NCBI GenBank assembly: GCA_030052745.1
Contig: JANBVO010000013.1
Location: 620,001-684,000, forward strand
DNA length: 64,000 nucleotides
Source of the DNA: Pleurostoma richardsiae
Lineage: Eukaryota; Ascomycota; Sordariomycetes; Calosphaeriales; Pleurostomataceae
Direction of reading: 5' to 3'
Each line of letters begins with the position of its first letter. Position 1 is the stretch's first letter. Positions 1-13,554 of the stretch are shown one piece after another. The notes under the pieces are model-generated. The model worked only from the letters and a program-made list of their open reading frames with translations. It was not told where the DNA came from and made no database searches. A program made the translations under genes and the position numbers.

Positions 1-2755
1 TGTTAATAGCGCTCTTGTGCGGCCCTTCCGCGGACGATGGGAGTCGATTTCGCGTGTGTTCGAGAGAGAGTAAGGTAGGCAAAGCCCTGAAACAGGCACA
101 GTCGTACGCTGGGCCCCCTATCACACTTATTTGGCGAGAGTGTGTTGTGTCGGTTGTCATCACGAAGCCCTCTGTGTCAGGGGTGAACCAGGTGGGCCAG
201 CCCACCAAAATCTAGCTTCGAAATCGGCGAAGACTGCGACACTGATTTGTAATTTTGAATTTCGATCGGTCGAGGTCGCGAAAGTCATCATGATCCATAT
301 ATGCAGTGGAACGGAAGAGCTGGACGTGGATCGCCGTTCCGGGTTGCTCGGGAGTAGAAGAAGAAGAAAAACAAGCAGAGCTCAGCCCTTCAGCGCGTGA
401 GGGAATGGGGGGCTTTATAGTTCGGTAATCCTCTGCCTGCTCAACCTATTGGAGCAAAGTACCTCTCAAGCGGAATACGCGTCTAACTGCCTCAGTGTAC
501 CTATGGAATACGGCTGTACCGCAGTTGCTTGCGACTTGATGGTAGTCGCCATGCCTAGAGGTACATAAAGGCACCTTGGGTCCCGCCTCTCTCTTTGTGG
601 TCCTGGCCTCCACTTCGTCCTTGCCTCAGCCATCGACTGATCCATGATGTTTTTGCTTTCATGGCAATCTTTAGCCTTTTCGCTGTATGGCGGTCCGGAC
701 CGCATTCTCGGAGCCTTGCCCTAAGCACAATCTCTAGTGGTCAGGCATTCCTCTCGTAGCCCCCCTGCCGAAGGTAAAGGGAGGGTGCCATCCTCCCCAG
801 CCCATCATAACATGCCGTCCAGCTCACCAGGGCCTTCTGAGACGCAATATACTCCTCTGGCGATACTGAATGCTTGTCGGAGATCCTACCTGTGTTGTTG
901 GTCTTAGGTCTCCTATGGCTCCAAGGCGAGGATATCGACACATTTGTCCGGTACAAGCCTCGGTCTTGTCCCCTCAGGACCACCCAGAAACATGATTATC
1001 CTCCTTGTTAGAATACGCGAAGGCACTCCTGATATACCGATATTTGCGTCAGGTCTTGCTGGTCCAACAGGAGGACCCCCAGCGTCGACTTTGATTCCCC
1101 GTGGTTCTTTGAATGCCGCCATCGCAACTATAGAAGCAGATGGGGACACTTGCCGAGAACGTGTCGGCAGCCTTGCCTAATCGTCAACAAAGACAGCCCG
1201 ACCGTCATCCACCCTCTCCCGTAGTCTATATTTCTAGCTGGGTTTTCTAACAGCAGCCCGCGCAAAGCCCCAGCTCCGAAATCCGATCACCATGGGACCA
1301 GGAGGGCACGTTTCGGTGAGTCTCGCCTCAACGTCGATCTTCTCTTGGGCAGCGATGCAGGCGAATGAATACTCTTTTCTATGAAATTTGGACAAATTGG
1401 CATGGTACGCACAGTCTCATTTGACCCAGACGCCCCGCGACTGCCTGACGTACATCTGCGAGATGGACCGGAGAATGGTTCAGATCTGCTCCTGGAATCC
1501 ACAGTCCCTCGAAGCTGACTTCAACTTCCTTTCCTCCAGGTCCTCCCTCCGCTTGACCGAGGAAATCTGATCGACTCCAGTCTTGTATCCGACGCGACGA
1601 CCGTCCTTCCCGCACGCGATAATGACTACAAGTCCTGCTTCGCACATTGGGAGCTAGCCCTCGAAGTTCCCAAAATGGAAGAGGAAAGAGAAGGAAGCAT
1701 TATAGTCTGCCGGGGCGAGAAGAAAGTCGTTGGGAGAAGGGAAAAACTTGGAATTCCGCACAAGGCTGCCAGATACGCTAGATAGATGGGACACGGTGGT
1801 ATCCGTCGACAAAGACCTCACGACTCAGCCCCCTAGTATGCACGACAGATTTTTGCCCTTTCGTAGATTCCGTAAATGGTCCAATACAGAGGTGCAGGGC
1901 GGGTATCGTGACTCTCGTGAAGGTGGGCGTCTCCGCGATGCCAACAAGCGCGTGGCAGCCTGATGATAGAGATCGCAGCGGTGAGAGGCAGACTTCGCGC
2001 GCATTCATCTTCTGAGCAGCATAATATGCTTCAGTAGTGCCATGACGATGTATTGGAATCTAGTTCGGGGGGGCCACGCGCGCACAATGAGATCGACTTG
2101 CAGCTGCGACCCGCCTATCACGTCCCCATCTCCTTGTCGGGCGACGAAGACGAAGCCACGATGCAGATGCAGGCTCCTCTTAGCAGCCTCCTTGCCCTCG
2201 ATCATGATTGTATGCCCTCTCGCTGCCTTCAAACGCCATAGTATAGTACCGTCTTCACGCCTGATCGGATGTGGCAAGCAGCAGCGGACAAATCCTCTAC
2301 TTACTCCTTTGCAGAAGCTACACTCGTCGACCTCCTTTCTCTCCCGGACTACACGGGTAGGCGGCAGCCCCTGAAGGTACCAAGGTACAAAATATAGTGT
2401 CTAGACTCCGTCCGGAGAGACTTATTCCCAGTGAGGCAGTTACTGAGTAACATGCAAGTGTCTGTGTCTGCGGCCATTAACCGTAGAGGGCGGGACACCC
2501 AAACCTCGTTGCCCCGCTAAACTGACCGGCTGAGAGCCTCAACTGAGCGTCCTTGATTGACAACTCATGCCTTGGGCTCCGACTTGCACGTTTTTTGAAG
2601 CCATGTAGCGGTGAAGACGAGGCAGATTACCGAGTTCCGGTGTCTGGATTATCTATATACCCCTTCTCCTGAGCCTGGTGCGGCGGAAGCGAGATGCCGG
2701 GCAGACGCCGTAGAGCAACCACGAGACGCGCCATACCAGGGGAGAAGACGACAAA
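1..2755. other. Gene-poor stretch, no supported gene
   Basis: Only short overlapping reading frames (under about 110 codons) occur, on both strands, with no recognisable domain. Nothing here can be supported as a gene. From roughly 1,950 onward the sequence resembles the stretch from about 11,450, for example the GGTGAGAGGCAGACT-like and CTAGACTCC-like blocks. It therefore appears to be the 5' flank of an old duplication carrying the next gene. Confidence 0.5.
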
Positions 2756-4069
2756 ATGACGCCGACAAAGGGAGACAAGCCATCACCACGAGCAAATACC
2801 CTTGAACTGGAGACTCTCCAGGGTTCATCCTCGTCTATGGGAGACCTCGAACGGGGTTCGCCAGAAGGTAAGCGCACTGTAGTCTTCTCTCAGGGGTGAA
2901 GCACTGGCTATCCCCAGCCACTCCTGGTCAGCAACCTATGTCGAACCGGGCTCTGACAGAACCAGCCAGCAACAGCACCAGGACATCATCAACCCAGGGA
3001 GAGTTCTATTTTGGTTATGATCGTAGGTTTAAGTCTCCAACACCTCCAAAAGACTCAATCTGACGTAACTTTCGCAGATAAGGGCATCAATGACTTTCCA
3101 AGAGGAACCACTCGGCTCGTAAAGGAGCAAATGGTCTACCCCAACTATAACATGAACCGCACCTTCCCAGAACCCCGCAAATACTGCATCAATTACGAGC
3201 AGGAGGTCATCACCAACCTTTACAAGGCCGCGGTGGACTGGGAGCGAGCTCGCGAGACAAACCCCGGGGCTGCATTTCCAGACGTCGACGCCATCATGGC
3301 AGAGCTTGAGAACCCCTTCGCCGAAAAGCTGGGCCAACACTTGCAAAGACATGGTAGGTGGACTGGCAAACCCCGTGGTAGGGGAGCTCTGCCCGGCACG
3401 GTGAGGAGACAAGAAGAAAGAGGAGATGGCCTGGACAAAGAAGTAGGGGCTGACAAGGCCCTGAAAAATAGGAGAACATGTACTCATGGAAAAAAAACTC
3501 CGCGAACTGCCACGCGTCAGCTTCGCAAAGTACAAAGCATTCTTCGACCGCGTGAAAGACAAGCACATGCCAGACATGACATCCGACAGCTACATGCTCA
3601 CGGCCGATGATTGGGTCGCCGGCGCAGAAAACACCCCGTTCGACGACCTGCTGTTCAACTACCCGGATGCCTGGTGGCTGGTAAGGAGCGACCCGGAAGC
3701 CTGACGTTGATGTTGTCGTACGTACTGGCTGACATCTCCCCTGTATAGCGACCTCTCCAGGCCAAACGCCGCGAAGGCGAAGATGACGAGGACTATAAGA
3801 GCTCCAAGAGAGCTAAAGTCGCCTTTGAGGGCGTGCTCGTCATCTCGGGTAGCGCGCTGCTGCTGCTGCCGGTCAGCATCTTGTACCTCATCAGCATGAG
3901 ACCAGCCGTGAGACTCGCCGTCGTCGGCGTCTTCGGTGTCCTGTTCGCTGTCGTCTCGGCCAAGCTGTACAAGATCAGCAAAGACGCCGCTCCCGTCCTA
4001 TGGGGCCTCTGTGCGTACCTCGCTGTCATCGTGAACGTGCTCTTCACGCTCAGCAACGACGGGCGATGA
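2756..4069 (+). CDS. DUF6594-like three-helix membrane protein, copy 1
   Basis: My splice model has exons 2756-2867, 2918-3022, 3078-3353, 3472-3680 and 3749-4069, giving 340 aa. The N-terminal part is soluble and charged. A block starting DFPRG near residue 76 is followed by a helical region, and an EDDEDYKSSKR-type acidic/basic linker precedes three hydrophobic segments at about residues 263-283, 288-308 and 317-336. This layout matches fungal DUF6594 membrane proteins, whose function is unknown to me. The family call rests on recall, with no search run. The gene at 12249-13554 has the same five-exon structure, with identical lengths for exons 3 (276 nt) and 5 (321 nt), which strongly supports the model. 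The second exon is the least certain, because its acceptor was chosen to keep the frame open. No frame break is seen. Confidence 0.72.
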
Positions 4070-7000
4070 GGCGTCGGCTCCGGCCGTCTTCAGACGTGAA
4101 ACAGATGGGAATAAGGTTGAGAGGAAGAAAGAATACGGTGTTGACCTACTACTTAGAGAAGCAGAAGACGCGAAATAAACAGATGACGTTGAAAATCTAC
4201 CCCTTAAAATGTACTTGCGGCTACTTCTGACGTCGGCTTAGACGCCCTAGGGGCCCACCAGGACCTAAAAACCTTAATCGCAGGCCTGGAACGGGCCGCT
4301 CTAGCGCCACCATGCACTAACGTTACAGGGCTGGTCGTACACCGCCTCTTCTGCGTACCGCGATTCGCAAACCCTGTCGCTGCGAACTCGGATGCAGCGA
4401 CACTCTGACAGGTCTGGCAGCGCACCCGTGCGACTGGGGTGCAGTCTAGCCGGTCTCAATCTGGGCTAGCAGGACAGGGGGGCGTCGCCCGGCCAGTATG
4501 GCAGCCCGTATTAGCCCTACAGGGCAGCTGGCATGACACGACCTGACGAACATGTTCCACCAGCTCTGGCCCCCAATCGGGTTCTTCCCGACTCCTCCCC
4601 GTCAACAAGGGGTACAGTCTCTACGGCACTCGTGACAGGCTGGGCCCAGGAACAACTAGCACGAACCTCGCTCCATTTTCTGCACATTGGACAGATCGAG
4701 GTAAGAGGCCGGCGGAAGCGGGGCCTGGAAGCCGCCAAGCGAACACCTTGACGTGGTGATCGTCCCATGATGATGAGGGGAGGAAGGGAGTGGCAGAGAT
4801 TTGCCAGGCGAAGTCGCCGTGCCACACGCAGGGATCGCTCGGCCGCTGCCAGCTTCCCCAGGCGCGAAATCGGGGCGCACGGTGGCTTGGGGTGTTGCCA
4901 GACCATCGCGGAGCCTCAAGATCCAGGGGTGACGATGGTGCGCGAACCTTCGTGCGGGGACCTCCAGCTGGCTGCCTCGTCTGCCTTGCATCCCCTGCCT
5001 CGCTTACAGCGGCATTTTGCTATCAAGCCATGGAGTCGTATCATCGACCCTTGCTGACCAATCCGCGGAGACCAAAGTCAACTAAGAGAGGAGATTGACG
5101 GTATATGCCCCCGGTTCTGAGGACTGTCCCCTTGTTGTTACCCCGGCCGGAGCTGAGGGGCCCGCGAAGAGCAAACATTTGGGTCAGAGGTGGCTGGAAA
5201 GTCGTTTCATTCCGAGTCATGACGATGAAGTGAACAAAGCATAGGAGATTCGGGGGGACGGGCCGCTGCCATCAGCCATATGAGCGCCAGAAACCTGATC
5301 CTTAGCAGTCAAGTCCCCTTGTTTACACTCGCCGCATCATCTGCCTTCCCTGATCTCCCTATTTTTTGCCTCGGAGTGTTCGCAAGCCGAGCTCCCTGTT
5401 TACTCCACCCGCGTGGCTTGTTCCTGCCAGGCTCCTCCAGCTGGTCCTCGCCTTCCCCTCCTTCCTGCAAGCTCTCTTTCTCCTGTAGCTCTCCTTTTCC
5501 TGTGGGTCCATGGCCGAGCTTTGCGGGACTATGACAGCCATTGCGTACCGCATAGCAGTGACTGGCTGTGCAAAAGCAAGAGTATCACAGTCCTCGGTCC
5601 TGCTTGGGACTTCTTTCAGCGTCAGAATTCGCGGATGGCGATCGGCTATGTACCACAGCTGCTTTTGTAGAGAGGACTAATGACAGGCGAATGGAAAGCT
5701 GCTGAGTTTCCCAGGCCCGTTTTCCGCAGTTGCAATGCTACTGCTACTTACCTATGGGAATGCTGACGTCTCTTCTGCTATCGGCGAAACCTCAGCAGCC
5801 GACAGTCCTCCCTCAAATTCAAGCAAACTCGTCCTCCAAGCTTTTGGCATGGAGAGGAGGAGCTTGTCCGAGGACAACCAACGGCCCACAGCGCGATCGG
5901 TCCTGCCACAGTCGTTTGTCGCCGCTCTGAGTCTAGACTCTGGTGTCTTACCCTTCTAGATCGCAGCGGGTGGGCTCACATGAGTCACACTGGGTGGCTC
6001 CGCCGACGTTGTTTCGACTGCAGCTGCTGGTCGTCTATTGATTCGATGGGAGTCGTCAACCCAAGCCTCCATCCCGCTACGCCTGAGACGCCGGCCCCCC
6101 AATATACGCATTAAACTCACTCCCGACAACGCGTCTCTGAGATCGCGTTCCGAGAACGCGTCCTCGAGACACTCGCTATCGATATCCCGATCCCTGGCCT
6201 CCCCACAATAATAGAGTAGAGGTCGCAAGCCTGGTAGTAAGTCTGCGAGAATCCACAAGCCCGCAAGATCACGCTCGCCAGGACCAGGAGTCATGGATCC
6301 AGGTACACCTGTCTCTGCGTCTTCCGGGCCAACCCTGTAGACTTAAGGTGCAAAGGGTAAAGATCGTTGTACAGAGCATACAAAAGGACGCCGACGCAGA
6401 TGGAGCCGATGTCTGCTTTCCTAGAGACGAGGTAATCTGGGCGCTGAAGCGAAGCAAGGAACTCTGGGAAGCAGCGCACAGAATAGAGATTATTTAGGGG
6501 TAAATACACTAACTTGTGTGGTCAGAGAAACCTTCCATAGGGTTGGCGAGTTCCTCTCTAGCATTGCCGCTTCCGTTCTGTTGTACCGAGGCTGGGACCG
6601 TTGACGTAGATGGCCAGCTGCCCTGTGAACCTGCTCCTCGATCTCCTGTGACCTATCACAGCCTTGCTCTAGAATCTTCTCACAACAAAGCCCTAGCCAG
6701 CACAATAATAAAAAAATAAGCGGTAACTTGTAGGGCCCGGGAGGTATCACGTGGAATAGATACCCGGCGGGTTGCTTGTTGTCGGCTTGACTTTGGTCTC
6801 CTGCTGTCTCCCTTCCCCTCCTCACACCTCCTACAGTGATCCATTTTCGGCTGTGCCTGACACTCCCGAAAAACGTCTGTTCGTTCTAACTTAGGCAGCT
6901 ATACTTGCTCGATGGCGCCTTATCTCTCTTCGTCCTCAGTGCACCGATAGAGAAGCAGGGAAATCTGAGACGTCTTGATAGCAGCGCGCGATATTGACGC

Positions 7001-10000
7001 CCACGGACTCTTCGGTGTCTCCACAGTCCCGAATAGCCGTCTGACTCTTCGAAGATCTCCTGGTTCCCGGAGAAGTAGGCGGAGAACAAGCTGGAGTTCT
7101 TTATAGAGTCCTTCAGAGCTCTATGGTTGACGCCGCGGAGGCCAGAAGTCGCAGGCTGTATATGTATATCGCCCAGGAAGCCCCATACTCTGCACTCAGA
7201 TCTAGTGAGGTAGCAAAGGATAACATCAGAGACATTGGGTGTCCCTTCGAAGGCGGAAATACTGCCGTACAAAAGGAATGCCTGGATAAACTGATTAGAC
7301 TTAGACAAGAAGAAAGTAGACTCCACAACCGGCCAGGGACGCAAGATCTGGATCCTATAAGCACAGGCGAGAGTATAGTCCATCGGAACTTTCTGGAGCC
7401 GTATGTCAGGAGCAATCCAGCCTTTCTAAAACGGTTACACGGGCACATGATACAGACACGAGAAGATCTATGTCCAGTCGTGAGATTTATAGCGTGCCGC
7501 GAATGCTAACGCATGAATGTATTTGGCTGAGGTACCTGCTCATTTTCCCGCTGTATTCAAGTCCTACGTCCGCGATGTCTTGCCGATAGCTTGCAACTCC
7601 ATAATCTGACTCCTACTGTACGTTGAGGGGTCTATCCGGATAGCCAGGACTTCTAGCTACTCCTTCAGCAACATGATGTTGCGGGCGCTCGTGTCTTATT
7701 CGCATCTCGCGGGGTATTGCGGTGTCGAGTACTCTGGTAACGCGGGATATGAAGATGATATTCAGATGACATCTCCTGAGCCGGGGGACCGTCCTTCATG
7801 ATCACGCAACTATTGCCTCCTATCCTCGGTTCCTCGATGCCCAACAGCTTAGCTACGCGTTCTTGCCGTTGGAGTGGCTACCCTTCGCTTTGTCGCCGTT
7901 CGGGCCACCACTCTTCGAGCCTCCGCTGCCCTTCGCATGACCGCCCTTCGAGTCGGTACTTCCCGAGCTCCGCCCCTCACATCCTCCCGTGCTCGTGTGG
8001 TCTTCGGCGTAGCGATCCTTACTAACTTTAACGCGGGGAGAAACGCCCTTCCTCGAATGTTTGCCAGGCTTCGATCTGTGATATGCTCCGCTGGTTAATG
8101 GCTGCCGATGCAGGCGGGTGCTCGCGTTACTGTGTGGGCATACTTGATGCACCAAAACCCCATTTTCTTTTCCTCGCCGTCGTGGTCTTTCGCGGCCGAT
8201 GATGCTCGTTTCGTCAAGTTTAGAGGAAGAAAGGGTCGGTCACAATCGTGGAAGCTCCCGGAGCTGGATGTCGCTAATTCACGGGGGAGTCGAAGGGTAA
8301 AGAAGCATCCGTATTTCGAGATAAGCTGCTTCCAGGTGTTGTTTTTGCTTCTCTACACAGGAGCCGGGCCCAAAAGAGGAAAGGAGCACATAGGTGTGCC
8401 CGGGCGGATGGCCAATAGGAGGGTACCGCGTCCGGCGACAGGTAGGGCAAAGAGATGCACAAGGCTGCCCTCAACTAGGGCTCGCTCTGCGGCCGCCGGG
8501 TATCTAATCCTGCCCTCCCGGCATGCTCTCGCCAGAAGCACCGGCGACGCTCCACTTCGAGGGACAAGCAGCTAAAGAGCGGATCGGAACGTCGCCTCCT
8601 GGAGACAGAAAGCGAGTCCCTCCCAGTAGAGGCGGCACCCTGAGCAATAGTGACTCTAGAGGGAGACACGAGATTTGTTGAGTGCTAAGCACGCGTAGCA
8701 ACTAGCACCCCTGTCATGTCCAAGGACAGTGGGGCGGTCCTGCCCACGACAGAGACGCATCCGCAGACGAGACAGTACGCCCCTTCATCCAGCATGTTGA
8801 CAACAACACAGAGCCACCATCAAATTCAACTTTCCGCGAAAGACGTGTGCATGGTCCGCATCCTCGTGTCACCGCACAGCGGTGGATTGAGAAGCCAGCA
8901 CGCTGAATGTTGGTCGATAACCCCTTTTCTTGGTCAGAGAATCTGTGATTGGACCGCGTGGGGCATCAGCCACATGTGGCATATATGTGGCTGGTACACT
9001 ATGGCTGGTGTTCTGTGGCTGTGTTCTGTGGCTGGAAGAGCGTGGCTGTTGATCTGTTGTGGCTGCTCCAGTTGCTCTCCGGTAGCTCCCATGGTGCCGC
9101 TCTGGCACGATATCTTTTCGGACATGCCCGAAGCTGCCACATATGTATGATGTGCATGGCAGCAAATCATAACACATTGTCTAGCCGCCCTTGACCCATC
9201 GATGCGGCCACCATCACTCTCATGCCCCAGTCAAGGGCCGTTCCGCTTGGATCTAGCTGCAACCACGGCCCAAGGTCGCCCACCATACAGCGGCCCAAGG
9301 GAACGTTGCAGAAACAGTAAAACGCGCGATGAGCGCTGAATTAGGCAGTTCGGGCTGTGGGGGGGTCTGTTCGGGAGTGGGGAAACGTAGCGACAGTGAA
9401 GTGGACCAAATAGGGGAGGAAGAAAGAAAGCCAGCGGTCAATGCTAGGCTGTCAGTATCAGGGTCATGATGGTTGCTGCACCGCTTTCGCGGAGAGGCTC
9501 GTAGAACTTTTAGGACTTCCCATGCGTCCCTATTCTGGGTACCACAGACTAGAACTGACTGAGTTCTTGAAGACTTCAGGCACTGGGATTGAAACTGGAA
9601 AAGGAAAGAGAGATTTCGGTCCCCATACTTTCACCAGACACCCTGGCCTGCCTCGGCGCTTTCTGCAAAGCCGGAACGGGGCTTCACCGGTCGAGATAGA
9701 CCAGACTCGATCTACCGCAAAGCCGGAGCTCTTGAGGCATATATATATATGGATCATTGCCGACGAACATATCCGCAACATCTCAACTGTCGCCAATATT
9801 GAAACAGGTTGACGTCTTCGATCGCTTGTGGCCGTCAGTCTCGTTTGGAGATATCGTGTAGCAGTGGACTGCGGGCAGGGAGATGGACTTCGACAGAGCG
9901 TGAGAAACGAGTCTCACATGTGCGGGATGCTTCCGCCTTAAATACCTACCTAAGTCTTTGCTAGTTAGGTAGCCCAAGCGACTTGACTCGCTTCTGGCGG

Positions 10001-12248
10001 GACCGGGCAGAAAGAACCACATGTGGTTGGTCATCCTGCTCGCGACCACCTAGGCAAGCAGTAGGGAGGGAAGTAGGCACTGTTAAGGAGATACTGGGTA
10101 ATATAACTGCCCCTGGTCGCATGATGCTAGCAACTTCTGGATATCATCCCTTGCTCCTCTCCCGGCCTCGGCATTCATTGTATCCAACTGGCCCTCGCAT
10201 TCCCATTCACTGTATGCTCCCGCGTTGAAGATATAGCAAGTGACGGGCGTGGTAGGTGTTCCGGCGCGCGGACCACGTTTGGCGATCTCGGACGCCTTAG
10301 GACCGCAGGTCGTTTGCGACCATGACGTTTCTCAAAACATCAACTATCTTAAGCATTTCCCTCGCCTTGCAAGATGAGGAGTACCTACTCTAGTGAAGTT
10401 TCTTCTCTACATATCCTTTTCCTATTATGCCGCATGTCTCCGGCGTCTCCTGTCTCATATCATTGCATACAAAGGTGTAGCCACTGGGACAACAGCGCAA
10501 AGGGGGTTGGCTAAAACGAACCGCATAATTGTTGAGTCCCGGTACGACTCCTCAAAAGCAAGATCCAGTTTGATTGTTACCGGCCATGCCCGGCAATGAC
10601 CGCGTGGACGCTGAACGCTTAGGTCACGAGATACTTTGTAGCGAGTCTTTTAGCTAGGCCAGGAGGGTTCTGCCGTCAAATTTCCCCTTCGGCCTTCTCC
10701 CCTCTCGGTTTTCGTACCTGCGCATGCTGTACAGACTGCCAGAGTCTCGTGGTCCGACGGCTACGGAGCCCCAGAAATGACTGCTCCTGTGGGTTCCTTC
10801 TGAGAAAACCTTCTACGTGCTTGCTCGCTCTTTCATACTCTTCCCGGCATCTTTTCTCCCTCGTACTGGGGATTTCGTGGGCAAAGAGCCTGGCGAGCCT
10901 TGGCCAAGGGGTAGACCATGTTGTACGTATGATATTATCCATTGGCAGATGTCATGGATTTGTATCTTTCCATGGTTCTGGGCCTTACTACAACACCAAG
11001 AGGTTTTCAGGCTGACAATCCCGTCCTTAAAATCCCAGTCCTTCTCCGCCGGCCGTGGGAGGTCTAGCAAGCTTCCCGGCGTCCTAACCCAACGCGACGA
11101 CCATCCCACGACCTACGATAACCACAAAACCCCATCCTCTATCTTCTTCAGGCTCCAGAGCACATAATAATGAGAATTTTGAAGTGACAAAAACTCAGAA
11201 TTGGTGTGGCAGACAGATTAGGAGCGGTCGGAGAAGCCCCGTCAGAGAAGGCTCGCGTTCTCGACGAGGCACACCACAGAGAAACGAACACGATGGTCGA
11301 GCGTCTCCGATGCTCTGCGTCTCTGAGGCTTAGCTGCAGATTATGGACTCTATTACATCCGTAGAACTCGTAGATCTGCCAATCGAGAGAGCGACGAAGG
11401 TCTCGTGCCGCTCCTGGAGGGTGTCGTGCTGCCTACATGTGCATGGAAGCCTGATCACGAAGCAGCGCGGCGGTGAAAGGCAGACTACGCTTCTTACAGG
11501 CCTGTGCGCGATGTTCTGATAAAAGCCGAAGGAGTTGCGCTAGATCACTCTCAAGGAGGGCCATGTGTTGGCACGGGGACGGGCGTGCAGAACGAAGGAG
11601 GCCTATCAAGTCCTCAATTTCTCTTCGGGCAAAGATGAAGCCGCCAAGCAGGTAGAGCCACTACGAGATGGATGTCTCCAAGCTTCGTGGCTTATCTCGA
11701 TCGTGAATGTGCGACCTTTCACCGACTTCACTCTCAGTTGTACCTTCTTCACGTCCCATTCGAAATGCCAAGTATCAGCAGATGCTGTAGACTTCTCTTC
11801 TTGCAGGTGCCTCCGGCCTCTTCTCCTTTGCCGATTCGGGTGGCCGGCAGTCCTTAAGGTACATGGTACGTTGCGTAAGGTAGCGTCTAGAGGCCCCCAA
11901 GAGACGGAGCTTTAATCGCGTTAAGTGCCCGGGCGGGCCGCAGCCCCTAGATCTAAGATCCGCACACCCTACTCTCTCTTTGGCTGAGTACCCGCTTACA
12001 TAGTAGACTGTCGACTTGAGCCTCAGCGGACAGCAGCGACTTGCTGTTGGGCACACAGAACATGCCTCCAGGCATGGCGTGCAGCTCTTCAATCGCAACG
12101 AAGCGGTGAAGGATAGTAGGGGCCTTTGAGACCACAGCCTTACAGATCTCTATATAAATCCTCCTGGGTTGATAGCGGGAACCACAATGCTCGGACAACA
12201 AAGTACCACCCGCGAGCCGCAGACAAAAGTAACAGGAACGAAGACAGA
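4070..12248. other. Long gene-poor stretch with decayed sequence
   Basis: No gene of confidence is seen over 8.2 kb. The first ~600 nt after copy 1 align with the 3' flank of copy 2 (for example a CGCCACCATGCACTAA-like block ending near 4320 and a CCCAATCGG block near 4574). Minus-strand frames at 5956-6509 and 6886-7383 contain hydrophobic stretches but are interrupted and match nothing I recognise. A minus-strand frame at 7853-8155 ends in a Gly/Ser/Lys-rich low-complexity tail. From about 11,450 the sequence is the duplicated 5' flank of copy 2. Confidence 0.5.
8985..9066 (+). repeat. Short degenerate array of TGGCTG motifs
   Basis: About six copies of a TGGCTG core, mostly within GTGGCTG, occur at irregular spacing of roughly 14-16 nt over about 80 bp. 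No coding frame explains it. It looks like a degenerate minisatellite. Confidence 0.45.
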
Positions 12249-13554
12249 ATGGCAGCGCAAGGGCCGCAAGAAATTTGTCCTCAAAGGGCCGAGACGGAAC
12301 TCGAGACTCTGCAAGGATCTACTCCCTACGGACCCGATCCGGAAAGGGGCTCGCTGGAAGATGTGGACGCGAACAATGTCTCCTCGGGTAAGAAGCCACT
12401 GCCTCGGTCTCGATATACCTGTCCTTCATTACGAGCACTAACTTGAGTAGCCCACAATACTAGCCCCCCCAGGAATGAGGAAGAGATAGTGTTTAATTAC
12501 CTCCACCATCGTAGGTCACCGTCGTCCTGCTAAGAGGAAACAACTAATGGATCTCTACAGCGGAGGGAATCAAGAAGCTGCCGAAAGGATACTCTCGACT
12601 AGCCAAGGAGCAGATCCTTTACCCTAACTATGCTATAGAGCGGCTCTTCGAATGGCTCCGTTGGCGATGCTCTCACTACGATCAAGAAAAACTGTCGGCC
12701 TGCTTGGCACTCGTCATCGAGAGAGACACTGTTCTCGCGAACGACCCCGATGCTTCGGTAGAGGAAATTGAAGCCAAGATATATAAACTCGAAAACCCTA
12801 TCTTTGAACTTGTGGGTGGATGGTTGTCAAAATACGGTATGTGATAAGAGAACCCAGATAGACTTGCCGTGGGCATCGCGCACAAGTAAAGACACTGATA
12901 TGCTGTGGGGGAAACACAGAGGAACACCTACTCCGGGGAGCAAAACTTCGAGAGTTGCCCCGTCCTAGTCTTTCCAATCATGAGGAATTCTTTTACCACG
13001 TCAAGAATGAGCACATGCCGGACATAGAGCCCGGTCGCTCCATGTCGACCGCGGACGACTACGTCTGCGGCGCCGATGTCTCTGCCAGGGCCCTCTCGGA
13101 CTGGTGGTTGTTTGACAACCCGGACTCATGCTGTTTTGTAAGACAAAATGAAAAAGCCCCAGCCAGAAGCAGACTTACACAATATCTCCCTTATAGTCTC
13201 TATCCATGCACTGACGAGACCACTGTGCCATAGTTGCCCTTCCGAAGCAGCCGTCGCGAGGGTGAAGACGACGCCTATTACTTCAGTACGGACGCCTTCC
13301 GGCATATCCTCAGAATACTGCTTGCGGCTTTGACCAGCATCCTTCTGCTGCTCCCTGTGGGAATTCTCTACCTGGGTCACTTGAGCAAGGGTGAGTCGTA
13401 CGCCGTCGTCGTCCTATTCTGTATCTTGTTCACCGCGGGCGCCGTCCTCATGTGCGACGTCAAGAGGGACGCTGTCCGCCTGATTTTTGGCCTCTCCGCC
13501 TACGCGGCAGTTATGCTCACCGTCCTGGCGAATCTTGGCTCCGGCGATGCCTGA
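12249..13554 (+). CDS. DUF6594-like three-helix membrane protein, copy 2
   Basis: Exons are 12249-12387, 12451-12510, 12561-12836, 12920-13137 and 13234-13554, giving 337 aa. The intron phases match the copy at 2756-4069, and exons 3 and 5 have exactly the same length as in that copy. Shared landmarks are an LPKGYSRLAKEQ-like block after the second intron, an RREGEDD linker and three C-terminal hydrophobic segments within the last ~90 residues. The proteins are clearly related but diverged; by eye, well under 60% identical in the last exon. All frames remain open, so selection has probably kept both copies. Function is unknown. The family assignment is from recognition only. Confidence 0.7.

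Noticed and set aside
7123-7509. 128-codon plus-strand frame opposite a 165-codon minus-strand frame
   Set aside because: Neither strand shows a recognisable domain or plausible partner exons, so I call no gene.
8908-9190. Possible solo LTR beginning TGTTGGTCGATAACCCC
   Set aside because: The start resembles fungal copia LTRs, but I find no matching end, no target-site duplication and no second copy in the window.
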